Assembly (NCBI GenBank): GCA_964602415.1
Contig: CAZRQL010000008.1
Location: forward strand, 1 to 64,000
Source: CAZRQL01 sp964602415
GTDB taxonomy: Bacteria; Bacteroidota; Bacteroidia; Cytophagales; Flammeovirgaceae
Direction of reading: 5' to 3'
DNA: 64,000 bases
The notes under the pieces are model-generated. The model did not search any database. It was not told the origin of the DNA and saw only the letters and a list, made by a program, of their open reading frames with translations. Positions 8,007-16,516 of this stretch are shown piece by piece. How positions within the stretch are numbered: the first letter of the stretch is position 1; each line of letters begins with the position of its first letter. A program made the translations under genes and the position numbers.

Positions 8007-9263
8007 TTACCTTACGATGGTCTGGGTTCTATCGGGACCGGTTGAGATGATTTTGATGGGCACTTGGAGTTGCTGTTCCAAAAAATCAATATAGTACCTA
8101 AAAGCCGGAGGCAAATCTTCGATGCGCTTGGCTTGGGTGGTGTCTTGTTTCCATCCTTCCAAAGTAGCAAATTGTGGTTCTACCGGGCTGGAAATCAAAT
8201 CAAAAGGCATTTTGTCGGTGAGTGAGCCGTCGCTCATACGGTAGTGGGTGCACACTTTGAGGGCATCGAGTCCGGTGAGCACATCGCCTTTGGTCATGAC
8301 CAGGGCTGTAACCCCGTTGAGCATGACCGTATAGCGCAAGGCAGGCAAATCAAGCCAACCCGTGCGTCGGGGTCTGCCCGTAACCGCCCCAAATTCGTTG
8401 CCTTTTTTTCTAAGCCACTCGCCCATGTCATCGTGAAGTTCGGTGGGAAAAGGCCCCGAACCCACACGGGTACAGTAGGCTTTGAAAATGCCAAAGGTCT
8501 CTTTGATGCGTTGTGGCGGCACACCCGAACCCGTGCAAGCCCCACCAGCAAAAGTATTGGAGCTGGTTACGAAAGGATAAGAGCCAAAATCCACGTCCAG
8601 CAGCGTGCCTTGTGCACCTTCGGCCAAGACCTTTTTGCCAGACAAAATCGCCTCATTTATAAAATACTCACTATCAACCAACTTGATTTTTTTGACTATA
8701 TCCAAAGCCTTAAAAAATTCATCCTCAAGCTCTTGAAAGTTTTCAGGGTTTTGTCCCAACACTTCCAAATGCCTCGCTTTGGCTTCGCCGTACAAATCCA
8801 AAAAATTGCTGTTTTCTATCATGCCCACTTTCAAAGCGTGGCGGCCTATTTTGTCTTGGTAAGTAGGGCTGATGCCTTTGAGGGTTGAACCGATTTTTCT
8901 GTCTCCTTTTTGTTTTTCGGAAGCCGCATCCAACAAACGGTGGGTAGGCAGGATAAGACAGGCTTTTCTGGAAATAAATAAATTTTGAAATACATCGAGT
9001 CCAAAGCCGGCCAGTTTGCCGAGTTCTTTGCTAAGCACAACCAAATCAAGCACCACCCCGCCGGCTATCACATTTGCGATTTGAGGGTGAAAAATACCCG
9101 AAGGAACTTGCTGTAAAACAGCTTTCTTGCCATCAAACTCAAGCGTGTGTCCTGCGTTGGGGCCACCTTGGAATCTGACGACCATATCGTATTGGGGGGC
9201 AAAGTAATCCACAATTTTACCTTTGCCTTCATCTCCCCACTGCAAACCTAAAAGTATATCCAT
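8007..9263 (-). CDS. purA: Adenylosuccinate synthetase
   Basis: GTP-dependent joining of IMP and aspartate, the first committed step to AMP. The N-terminal P-loop QWGDEGKGK (residues 8-16, with catalytic Asp11) and GPNAGH (His39) are exact family signatures, and the 418-residue length is normal. It lies upstream of pyrE on the minus strand with about 98 bases between; no strong terminator is seen in the gap, so read-through is possible. Confidence 0.96.
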   Translation of the reverse strand: MDILLGLQWGDEGKGKIVDYFAPQYDMVVRFQGGPNAGHTLEFDGKKAVLQQVPSGIFHPQIANVIAGGVVLDLVVLSKELGKLAGFGLDVFQNLFISRKACLILPTHRLLDAASEKQKGDRKIGSTLKGISPTYQDKIGRHALKVGMIENSNFLDLYGEAKARHLEVLGQNPENFQELEDEFFKALDIVKKIKLVDSEYFINEAILSGKKVLAEGAQGTLLDVDFGSYPFVTSSNTFAGGACTGSGVPPQRIKETFGIFKAYCTRVGSGPFPTELHDDMGEWLRKKGNEFGAVTGRPRRTGWLDLPALRYTVMLNGVTALVMTKGDVLTGLDALKVCTHYRMSDGSLTDKMPFDLISSPVEPQFATLEGWKQDTTQAKRIEDLPPAFRYYIDFLEQQLQVPIKIISTGPDRTQTIVR

Positions 9264-9304
9264 GTCAAAAACTGCTAATTTTAAAAATTCAAAATAAACA
9301 ACAT

Positions 9305-9874
9305 TTATGAATTGAGCTTTGATTTTTGTTCAAATTCTTGGATACAATGAATGGCATTTTGAAGCCTTTGCTCTGCAAGTCCTTGAATTTCATAAAAATA
9401 AACCTGCCGTTTTTGTAATTCGGCACGAAACAACTCAAAGAGTTCAAAGCGTTTGTTGGGCAAATCCCTCATGCCATCGGCCACCCAAGGCGTATCGGGA
9501 TAGGTAAGCAAGTACAAAGGGTAAACGTGCCTGTCTATGAGTTCGTGTAGCCATTTGGGTGAAAAACCAAAGTATAAATCCCAGTAAATCTTTAAAGTCA
9601 AAACACTGGTATCCAAAAACATATAATTTTTTGCGAAAGGTTCTAAGTTTTTTTCAAAAGCCATCTGCCCCACCACCAACCCCACCAAATCCGAAGGCTC
9701 GACCGAAAAATCGTTGTTGGCTACTCCCCCCACATACACACGGGTCTCCAAATAGACCCGCAAGTATTCAGGACACCAAACCGTGCCAAAATGCTGCGCC
9801 AACTGTTGAGCCAGCGTAGTTTTGCCGCTTGATTCGGGGCCTATGAGTACAATTTTTTGCAAGTTTCTATACAT
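9305..9874 (-). CDS. NadR-like AAA ATPase / nicotinamide riboside kinase domain protein
   Basis: A 189-residue P-loop protein: Walker A GPESSGKTT at 12-20, then a segment WVADGMRDLPNKR around 130-145 that resembles the lid region of NadR-type ribosylnicotinamide kinases. It lacks the adenylyltransferase and HTH parts of full NadR. I start at the ATG at 9874: the longer frame to 10024 runs into dapF on the other strand, and a TATGTTTG promoter element ends six bases before this ATG. Family assignment is by motif and size; the substrate is inferred. Confidence 0.78.
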   Translation of the reverse strand: MYRNLQKIVLIGPESSGKTTLAQQLAQHFGTVWCPEYLRVYLETRVYVGGVANNDFSVEPSDLVGLVVGQMAFEKNLEPFAKNYMFLDTSVLTLKIYWDLYFGFSPKWLHELIDRHVYPLYLLTYPDTPWVADGMRDLPNKRFELFELFRAELQKRQVYFYEIQGLAEQRLQNAIHCIQEFEQKSKLNS

Positions 9875-9880
9875 TTGCCC

Positions 9881-9888
9881 CAAACATA
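9881..9888 (-). promoter_or_regulatory. -7 element (TATGTTTG) of the NadR-like gene
   Basis: Exact TAnnTTTG match on the minus strand in the 33-bp gap to dapF, with a TTG 22 bases further upstream. It ends only six bases before the ATG at 9874, implying a leaderless or nearly leaderless transcript. Confidence 0.6.
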
Positions 9889-9907
9889 GGCTACAAAAGA
9901 TTTTCTG

Positions 9908-10684
9908 ATGCAAGTTTTTTTCAAATACCAAGCCGCAGGCAATGACTTCATTTTGATAGACGACCGTGACAGAAAATTTGAAGCAGCCAACGAAATACTC
10001 GTAAAAAGACTGTGCGACAGGCACTTTGGAATAGGGGCGGATGGGCTGATACTACTGCAAAGCCACCCTGAGCTTGATTTTGAGATGGTGTACTTCAATT
10101 CGGACGGCAAAAAATCCTCTATGTGCGGCAATGGTGGCAGAAGCATCGCAATGTTTGCCAAATACCTGGGAATTGTGGGTGAAGAAGCCGAATTTATGGC
10201 TGTGGACGGCTATCACTACGCCAAAATAGAAAACGGACAGGTGAGTTTAAAGATGAACAAACCCACCAACATAGAGCGAAGCCAACGCCATTATTATTTG
10301 AATACCGGTTCGCCTCATTGGGTGGAATTTAAAGAAAAAGTTGATTTTGAGCAAGATGGATTTATAGAGCAAGCCCGAAACATCCGTTATGGCGAGCGGT
10401 TTGCAGAGCAGGGAACGAATGTCAATTTTGTCGAGATACTTGACAGACACAGCCTAAAGATGCGTACTTATGAGCGCGGCTGCGAAACAGAGACCCTTGC
10501 CTGCGGTACGGGAGTGGTGGCAGCGAGTTTGGCAGGCAGTTTCCAAGGGTTGGAATCGCCAATTTCAGTCTTGACAAAAGGAGGTTCGCTACACGTTCAT
10601 TTTATCAAATCAGGCAACGATTTTGAAGATATTTATTTGACAGGCCCTGCTGAAATGGTTTTTTACGGACAAATTGAGTTGTAA
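9908..10684 (+). CDS. dapF: Diaminopimelate epimerase
   Basis: Cofactor-independent interconversion of LL- and meso-diaminopimelate for peptidoglycan and lysine synthesis. The two catalytic cysteines are in MCGNGGRS (C73) and ETLACGTG (C199), and the N-terminal FKYQAAGNDFILID is typical. Length of 258 residues fits. It is divergent from the NadR-like gene and followed after 26 bases by an unknown helical gene that may be cotranscribed. Confidence 0.95.
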   Translation: MQVFFKYQAAGNDFILIDDRDRKFEAANEILVKRLCDRHFGIGADGLILLQSHPELDFEMVYFNSDGKKSSMCGNGGRSIAMFAKYLGIVGEEAEFMAVDGYHYAKIENGQVSLKMNKPTNIERSQRHYYLNTGSPHWVEFKEKVDFEQDGFIEQARNIRYGERFAEQGTNVNFVEILDRHSLKMRTYERGCETETLACGTGVVAASLAGSFQGLESPISVLTKGGSLHVHFIKSGNDFEDIYLTGPAEMVFYGQIEL

Positions 10685-10710
10685 TTTGTCTTTGGCGTTA
10701 TTTTGCGATC

Positions 10711-11331
10711 ATGAAACGACTAACACTTAAATTTAAAGAAGCCATTCTAAAGCTGGAAGCCCAAGAATTGGACACCATCATCAATCGGTTTTTGAAAGAA
10801 ATATCAGAAGATGATAAAAGAAAATTTGTCATTGACTTGGCACGAACGACCTATGAGATCTATGATTTCATAGAATACGAGTACACCGATGCCTACGATG
10901 CCTTTTTCAAAACCAAGGAAGCCATCGAAGCCAAACTGCAAATTGACCTCAACCAAGTGCGGTTTGCCCAAAGTGAACTTGCGCTGGCCATTACTCAAGC
11001 CATCAAAATGATAGATGAGTTTATGAATATGACCTTGAGCCAACGACTCGAAATCACCTTGCACGTGCACTTGCTCAAGATTGTGTTTGAGAAATACACC
11101 CACTTGCTGGGAACCCCCCAGACCGTACTGGACAACAAATTGGCCGTTACCTTACGCAAGACAATCAACCTGATACGCAAAAACCGCCCACCAAAACTCT
11201 GGAACGAATACGCCATAGACATAGACCTTTTTCTTCAAACAATCAAAAGAGAAAGCGGTCATCTCAAATCGGTGATGGCTTTGCCGGACACTTTGCTCGA
11301 AGACGAAGAGCAAGACGATGACATGGAATAA
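10711..11331 (+). CDS. Hypothetical helical protein downstream of dapF
   Basis: I do not recognise this 206-residue protein. It has no signal peptide or membrane segment. It is rich in charged helices (for example LEAQELDTIINRFLKEISEDDKRKF) and ends in an acidic tail LLEDEEQDDDME. The ATG at 10711 follows a TTATTTTG near-match to the -7 consensus with a five-base gap, so it may also have its own promoter. The next gene, a glycosyltransferase, starts about 54 bases later. No function can be assigned; a soluble cytoplasmic role is likely. Confidence 0.7.
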   Translation: MKRLTLKFKEAILKLEAQELDTIINRFLKEISEDDKRKFVIDLARTTYEIYDFIEYEYTDAYDAFFKTKEAIEAKLQIDLNQVRFAQSELALAITQAIKMIDEFMNMTLSQRLEITLHVHLLKIVFEKYTHLLGTPQTVLDNKLAVTLRKTINLIRKNRPPKLWNEYAIDIDLFLQTIKRESGHLKSVMALPDTLLEDEEQDDDME

Positions 11332-11385
11332 TAATCAGTTTGTTTGTTGTTGTAGGTACTCATATCAACATTTACCACGTATCCG

Positions 11386-12375
11386 ATGAATTTGCCTTTT
11401 GTCTCTGTTTTGGTGGCGGCTCGCAACGAGCAAGACAACATAGCATCTTGCTTGGATGCGTTGGCAGCTTCTCACTACCCAACGGGGATGTTTGAGGTTT
11501 GGGTGGCCAACGACGCATCTACCGACCGCACCGCTGCCATTGTAACAGAGTATTGCAACCGATACCCCAATTTTTTCCTTTTGGACATCGACAGCCAACT
11601 GGGCAAAGCTCGGGGCAAAGCCAACGCACTGGCTCACTTGGCGCATGTAGCCAAAGGAGAGATTTTTCTTATCACCGATGCAGACGTGGTGGTAAACCCT
11701 AACTGGATAAAGGCAATGAGTCTGAGGGTCAAAGAGGGCTACGCCGTGGTAACGGGTTTTACCTTTGCAGAAGGCAAAGGGCTTTTGTCTCATTTTCAAA
11801 GCCTTGATTGGATTTACGCGCTCTCGCTTATCAAACTTTTTACAGACCGAGGCATACCCGTAACTTGTGCAGGCAACAATATGGCCATCAGTCGAGAAGC
11901 CTATTTTGCCACAGGAGGCTATGAGCAAATTCCCTTTTCGGTAACGGAAGATTACGCCCTTTTCAAAGAAGTCTTGAAGAAAAAGTATGCTGTTGCCAAC
12001 GAAGACGAACCCGATTTTTTTGCTTACACCCAAACCGTACAAGGTTGGGATAACCTTCTCAACCAGCGAAAACGCTGGATGACAGGGGCTTGGGATGTAC
12101 CTTGGCACACCAAATGGTTGCTGGCCGTTGAAACGCTGTTTTTGCCCATTTTGCTCCTGTTGGCACTATTTTCTTGGAAGGCCGCACTTTGGCTTTGGGC
12201 AGCAAAATTTATCGCTCAAAGTCTGTATTTGATTTTCAGACTCAAAAAATTAGACAAAATGCACTACGCCATTCATTTGCCGGCTTATGAGATATATGTG
12301 CTTTGGATCAATGCAGTGCTGCATGTGAAAAGATTTTTTGACCCCAAAGTCGTCTGGAAGGATAGAATGTTTTGA
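11386..12375 (+). CDS. Glycosyltransferase family 2 with C-terminal membrane segments
   Basis: A GT-A fold glycosyltransferase: N-terminal VSVLVAARNEQDNI, VANDASTDRT around 43-52, the metal-binding ITDADVVVNP around 95-104, and QRKRWMTG in the C-terminal part, the Q(R/Q)xRW-type motif of processive or membrane GT2 enzymes. Two hydrophobic stretches follow (LFLPILLLLALFSW and a second), so it is probably anchored in the inner membrane. It is likely to act in cell-surface polysaccharide or lipid glycosylation; the substrate is unknown. Its stop lies just before the AlkB start. Confidence 0.85.
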   Translation: MNLPFVSVLVAARNEQDNIASCLDALAASHYPTGMFEVWVANDASTDRTAAIVTEYCNRYPNFFLLDIDSQLGKARGKANALAHLAHVAKGEIFLITDADVVVNPNWIKAMSLRVKEGYAVVTGFTFAEGKGLLSHFQSLDWIYALSLIKLFTDRGIPVTCAGNNMAISREAYFATGGYEQIPFSVTEDYALFKEVLKKKYAVANEDEPDFFAYTQTVQGWDNLLNQRKRWMTGAWDVPWHTKWLLAVETLFLPILLLLALFSWKAALWLWAAKFIAQSLYLIFRLKKLDKMHYAIHLPAYEIYVLWINAVLHVKRFFDPKVVWKDRMF

Positions 12376-12377
12376 GT

Positions 12378-12965
12378 ATGCTCACTTTGCCCGATGCAGA
12401 ATTTATCTATCAACCATCGTTTTTCAACCAACAAGAGCAGTCGGTCATTTTAGAAAGGCTCAAATCAGAAATTGCTTGGAGAAGCGATGAGATTACCATT
12501 TTTGGCAAAAAGGTCTTGCAGCCCCGCTTGGTGGCTTGGTTTGGCCCCCAACCCTATCGGTACTCGGGCATTTGCCTCCATCCCCAAACCCCAACCCCTA
12601 CGGTTACAACAATCTTAGAAAAAGTAAATGCCGCCTTAGGGATTGAGTTCAACTGTTTGCTGGCCAACTACTACCGCGATGGCAAAGATTCGATGGGATG
12701 GCACGCCGACTACGACAAAGAGTTGGGGGAAGACCCCCTGATTGCTTCGCTGAGTTTTGGGGCAAGGCGGCTTTTCAAATTGCGCCACAAGCAAGAAAAA
12801 GACATTAAGGCCGATATTTGGCTTGAGGGAGGAAGCCTGCTGATGATGGGCAAAGGCTCTCAAAAACACTACCTGCACAGCCTACCCAAAACAAGCAAGC
12901 CGATTGCCGAGCGCGTCAATCTCACATTTAGAAAAATCGTGATTTTTGAAAATGCCCTACCCTGA
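12378..12965 (+). CDS. alkB: AlkB-like 2-oxoglutarate/Fe(II) dioxygenase
   Basis: Oxidative dealkylation of methylated DNA or RNA bases, with 2-oxoglutarate as cosubstrate. The iron ligands are in WHADYD (H109, D111) and the YLHSLPK region (H164 or H167), and the 2-oxoglutarate Arg is in ERVNLTFR near the end. About 195 residues, as in ABH2/3-type bacterial AlkB. The ATG at 12378 is preferred over an in-frame TTG at 12372. It follows the glycosyltransferase stop by two bases and overlaps the convergent methyltransferase gene by nine bases at the 3' end. Confidence 0.9.
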   Translation: MLTLPDAEFIYQPSFFNQQEQSVILERLKSEIAWRSDEITIFGKKVLQPRLVAWFGPQPYRYSGICLHPQTPTPTVTTILEKVNAALGIEFNCLLANYYRDGKDSMGWHADYDKELGEDPLIASLSFGARRLFKLRHKQEKDIKADIWLEGGSLLMMGKGSQKHYLHSLPKTSKPIAERVNLTFRKIVIFENALP

Positions 12966-13688
12966 GGCCTTTCTAAAAACCAACATACCCGAAACCCCAA
13001 AAGGAAAGCGGATAAATCTAAGCAACACGATTTCTATCCCAAAAATGAAATAGAAAATCTTATTGGCTGCGCCTTCGGTTTTGTAGCTTGCAAAATCGGA
13101 AGTGTGCGCACTTTTACGTTTGTTGAAAATCCTCAGCAAAGCGATTAGCGGAAAAAGCAGGCTGTTAAAATAGCCCTTGTAGAGGATTTGGCCATTGTGA
13201 GGCCGGAAAATTGAAGCAAGACCCTTCAAAGTGTACCGGCGAAAATGTTGGTTGATTTCGTCATGGGCTGACCAAAGCATTTGGTACATAGGCACGGAAA
13301 CCATGACCAAGCCACCGGGCTTACAGACCCTAATCATCTCGCGGACAGCTTGTTGGTCATCTTGAACATGCTCAATCACATCAAAAGCACAGACCACATC
13401 AAAGCGGTTTTCTTCAAAAGGCAAATCCAATACCGAGCCTTGCAATACATCAAGCCCCGTTTGTTGCCTGACAAAAGCGACACAGTCGGGGTCGTATTCC
13501 AAAGAAACAACTTCACCCAGCGAACTGAGGGCTTGGCTGCTTCTCCCTGTTGCTGCACCTACATTGAGGATATTGGCTGGTTGGATTATGTATTGCCGTA
13601 ACCTTGAAAGCAAGATTTTTTCCCTGACCCTAAACCACCAATGGCTGCGCTCAATGTGGTAATACTCTTGGTAATAAGACTTATCCAA
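12957..13688 (-). CDS. Class I SAM-dependent methyltransferase
   Basis: A UbiE/Coq5-like small-molecule methyltransferase of 243 residues. Motif I is ILNVGAATGRSSQAL (about 39-53), acidic loop VVSLEYD follows, and VVCAFDVIEHV (about 98-108) is the post-I motif typical of Methyltransf_11 proteins. The C-terminal 30 residues are hydrophobic and may sit at the membrane. Its start overlaps the end of the upstream unknown gene by eight bases, so the two are translationally coupled; its 3' end overlaps alkB from the opposite strand. Substrate unknown. Confidence 0.85.
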   Translation of the reverse strand: MDKSYYQEYYHIERSHWWFRVREKILLSRLRQYIIQPANILNVGAATGRSSQALSSLGEVVSLEYDPDCVAFVRQQTGLDVLQGSVLDLPFEENRFDVVCAFDVIEHVQDDQQAVREMIRVCKPGGLVMVSVPMYQMLWSAHDEINQHFRRYTLKGLASIFRPHNGQILYKGYFNSLLFPLIALLRIFNKRKSAHTSDFASYKTEGAANKIFYFIFGIEIVLLRFIRFPFGVSGMLVFRKASG

Positions 13689-15138
13689 AATTCCGTTGTT
13701 TGAGCAAGTAATCTACAATATTGTCGTCCATGACAAAATAGCGCAAAGGAGAAAAAAAACGTTGGTTTTTGGCATCGCGGTAGCGGTCGTAGAGCAAATG
13801 CAAACGGCTCTCAATGTCCTCATGCTCCACGAAAACAGCCCTGAGCACTTTCAAAAACAAGAAAACATCTTTGCAGTTGTGTTTATCCATCTGCCTGACT
13901 TGCCTTTGTACACTGCCCAACAGATGGTGAAACTCTTTGCTCTTTTGTTGGCAAGCCAGCATCAAAACCAGTGCTGTCCTTATTTCAAGGTGAACAAAAG
14001 GAAAATCTTTGAGTGTGGTCTCTTCGAGCAAATCTTCCAAAAAATCACTTGCTTCTTTGTAACGCTGCGCGTAAAAAGCGGAGGCCGCACGGTAAACAGT
14101 GTAAACAGTAAAACCGGCTAAATCGTCTTTATCAGGCTCATAGAGCGGCAAAAGGTTGAGGCTTTCGTTGTGCAATATATTTTGAGTGCCCTGCCGAGCG
14201 TGTTTTTCTATTTTGATGAGCAAAAAAATGGAGGGAAAGGTGTACAAGCAGTAGCTATTTAGAAACTGTTCCAGTTTTTCATTGATTTCGTCATAGTGCT
14301 TTTCAAACTTTTTGTACACCCGGTAATTTTGGAAATAAAGCAACTTGAAGTAATCTATCAAAATACCCAGGTGAAAATAAACAGGGTCGTTGTTGTAGGT
14401 TTTGAAGGTGGACTGGAGCTTTTCGATAAGTTCTTCAACAGGGGTGTATTTTTCATCGGAGTCTTGGTCTTTTTCTATAATGATGCGGTGAAAAATCTCC
14501 AAACAGTTTTGATAAACAAAGAGCCTGTGCGACTGGTACATTTGCGAGATGCTCTCCATCTCGTTGCGTATGTAGGTAAGCTGTTGCAAATCATCATCTA
14601 AATTGGACAAAAAATACTTTCCAAAAGCACGAAAATAGCTTACCAACAAATCCTCCGCCTTGTCCACTGCCAACATATAGGCGACGTGTTCATTGTAGGC
14701 ACGGGAATAGTTGAAGTATTGGTCTGTGCCATAAAACAATTTTTTAAAGATTTTGTATATGACGATGAGTTCATTGGACAAATCATGCTCTATGAGTTCG
14801 CGCTCAAGCCTTTTTAGAGTAGCTACGGTAACGGTTTTGCGTTTGGTAAAGACGGTTTCGTAGATGGTGGCTACTTTTTTGAGCAAATCCGCCCTTGGGC
14901 TTTCCATTCGAGCCAACAGAAACTCCTCTATTTTTTGGTAGAGCCTCGACCGGAGTGTGTAATAAGCATTTTGGTTCATTTCCAACTCCTCTCTGACCTG
15001 ATCGTCATCGGCCTGCCGGCTTCGCATGGACTGAAGCAAATAAGCCGACTTTTCGGCGTTGCTTTCTAAAAGGGAGTAATAAATTGCTTCATAATCTGAA
15101 GGGGAGAGTTGTTGGATAAGTTGCTTTATCTTTGTCAT
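13681..15138 (-). CDS. Hypothetical large helical protein
   Basis: Not recognised. A 485-residue, almost all-helical protein without signal peptide or membrane segment, with TPR-like spacing of aromatic and alanine residues (for example AASAFYAQRYKEASDFLEDLLEE). It begins MTKIKQLIQQLSPSDYEAIYYSLL. An exact TATATTTG promoter element ends two bases before the ATG, and the stop overlaps the start of the downstream methyltransferase gene. It is probably a Bacteroidota lineage protein; a scaffold role is a guess. Confidence 0.7.
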   Translation of the reverse strand: MTKIKQLIQQLSPSDYEAIYYSLLESNAEKSAYLLQSMRSRQADDDQVREELEMNQNAYYTLRSRLYQKIEEFLLARMESPRADLLKKVATIYETVFTKRKTVTVATLKRLERELIEHDLSNELIVIYKIFKKLFYGTDQYFNYSRAYNEHVAYMLAVDKAEDLLVSYFRAFGKYFLSNLDDDLQQLTYIRNEMESISQMYQSHRLFVYQNCLEIFHRIIIEKDQDSDEKYTPVEELIEKLQSTFKTYNNDPVYFHLGILIDYFKLLYFQNYRVYKKFEKHYDEINEKLEQFLNSYCLYTFPSIFLLIKIEKHARQGTQNILHNESLNLLPLYEPDKDDLAGFTVYTVYRAASAFYAQRYKEASDFLEDLLEETTLKDFPFVHLEIRTALVLMLACQQKSKEFHHLLGSVQRQVRQMDKHNCKDVFLFLKVLRAVFVEHEDIESRLHLLYDRYRDAKNQRFFSPLRYFVMDDNIVDYLLKQRNFG

Positions 15139-15140
15139 TA

Positions 15141-15148
15141 CAAATATA
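15141..15148 (-). promoter_or_regulatory. -7 element (TATATTTG) of the 485-residue helical protein gene
   Basis: Exact TAnnTTTG match on the minus strand, only two bases before the ATG at 15138. If used, transcription would start within or at the start codon. Confidence 0.45.
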
Positions 15149-15274
15149 AAATTTTATTGCTTTGTTGTACAGCCGTGCAATAATCAAAAAAATGATTATT
15201 TATGTTCAAAAATTAACATACGTTAACTCTTATTAACAAGATTAGATTCCTATTAAGTCGCTTTTGCTAAAAAA

Positions 15275-16516
15275 ATGAAGAATCAGCAGGTTTATCCCAA
15301 AATTAATATTCAAAAAGCCCTCAGATGGGCACAAAAATTTCCTTACGCTTTTTTTTCCACCTCGAACTCAATCGCTTATCCATCGGGCGGGTTTCGCAAT
15401 TTCTTGGCTGTTGGCAATACCGCTGTGTACATAAATGACAAAAAATCCTTTTTTGATCAACTTGATACAAAATCTTGGCTGTTTGGTTGTATGGGCTATG
15501 ATTTGAAAAACCAAATCGAAGATTTGAGTAGCAACCATCCCCATCTTTTGGATTTGGGAAGTGGGAGTTTTTTCAAACCGGATATTTTAATCGAATTTTT
15601 TGAGGAAAAAGTTGGAATTTCAGCCTCCGACCCTGAAAAAATTAGACAAGAGATTGTTAGCACAACATTAGAAAAAAAAGGATACAAAATTGAAAAGGTC
15701 TCGCCCCTGACTTCTCAGGAGCAGTACATTAGACAAGTCAAAAAAATTTTAGACTACATCGAAGAAGGCGAAGTGTACGAACTCAACTATTGTGTGGGTT
15801 TTAGGGCTGCGGCTGAAGTAAAGTCCCCGGATGAGCTTTTTTGGCAACTCAATACATTGAGTCCCATGCCCTTTGCTTGTTTTTTCAAACAGCAAAGCCA
15901 ATACCTCATCTGCGCCTCGCCGGAGCGTTTTTTGAAAAAACAATCCCAAACGCTTCTCTCTCAACCCATCAAAGGAACAAGCCGAAGAAGCCCTGACCCA
16001 GAGGAAGACAAAATATTGAAAAACAAACTGTTGAATAGTCCTAAAGAGCGGGCTGAAAATATGATGATAGTGGACTTGGTCAGAAATGACCTTGCCAAAA
16101 TCTCAAAAGTAGGCAGCGTAACAGTAGAAGAAATGTTTGGTTTGTACACATTTAGGCAAGTGCACCAAATGATTTCGAGCATCAGTTCTCAAAGCGATGC
16201 AACTTTTTCGCAAATTATGTCTTCTCTGTTTCCTATGGGCAGCATGACGGGCGCACCAAAAATCAGGGCCATGCAACTCATTGACGAACTGGAGAATTTT
16301 TCGAGGGGGTATTTTTCGGGGGCAGCGGGTTACATCACACCGGATGGAGATTTTGACTTCAATGTAGTGATACGCAGCATATTGCTGGATAAGCAGCGCG
16401 GTGAGTTGGGCTTTGCGGCGGGCGGGGCTATTACTTACGACTCTGACCCCCATGCCGAATACCAAGAAATACGTCTCAAGACCCAAGCCATTGCTGCTAC
16501 TCTTTGGCCAAGGTGA
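15275..16516 (+). CDS. pabB: Aminodeoxychorismate synthase component I (chorismate-binding enzyme)
   Basis: Uses chorismate and ammonia to make 4-amino-4-deoxychorismate for folate. The PIKGTSRR motif (about 231-238) has the nucleophilic lysine that marks PabB, as opposed to the PIAGT form of anthranilate synthase TrpE. IVDLVRNDL, SLFPMGSMTGAPK and YFSGAAGYI are chorismate-binding signatures. At 413 residues it is a stand-alone, glutaminase-free form. The last 20 bases overlap the convergent GH3 gene. TrpE or a menaquinone isochorismate synthase is less likely because of the lysine and the gene's length. Confidence 0.88.
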   Translation: MKNQQVYPKINIQKALRWAQKFPYAFFSTSNSIAYPSGGFRNFLAVGNTAVYINDKKSFFDQLDTKSWLFGCMGYDLKNQIEDLSSNHPHLLDLGSGSFFKPDILIEFFEEKVGISASDPEKIRQEIVSTTLEKKGYKIEKVSPLTSQEQYIRQVKKILDYIEEGEVYELNYCVGFRAAAEVKSPDELFWQLNTLSPMPFACFFKQQSQYLICASPERFLKKQSQTLLSQPIKGTSRRSPDPEEDKILKNKLLNSPKERAENMMIVDLVRNDLAKISKVGSVTVEEMFGLYTFRQVHQMISSISSQSDATFSQIMSSLFPMGSMTGAPKIRAMQLIDELENFSRGYFSGAAGYITPDGDFDFNVVIRSILLDKQRGELGFAAGGAITYDSDPHAEYQEIRLKTQAIAATLWPR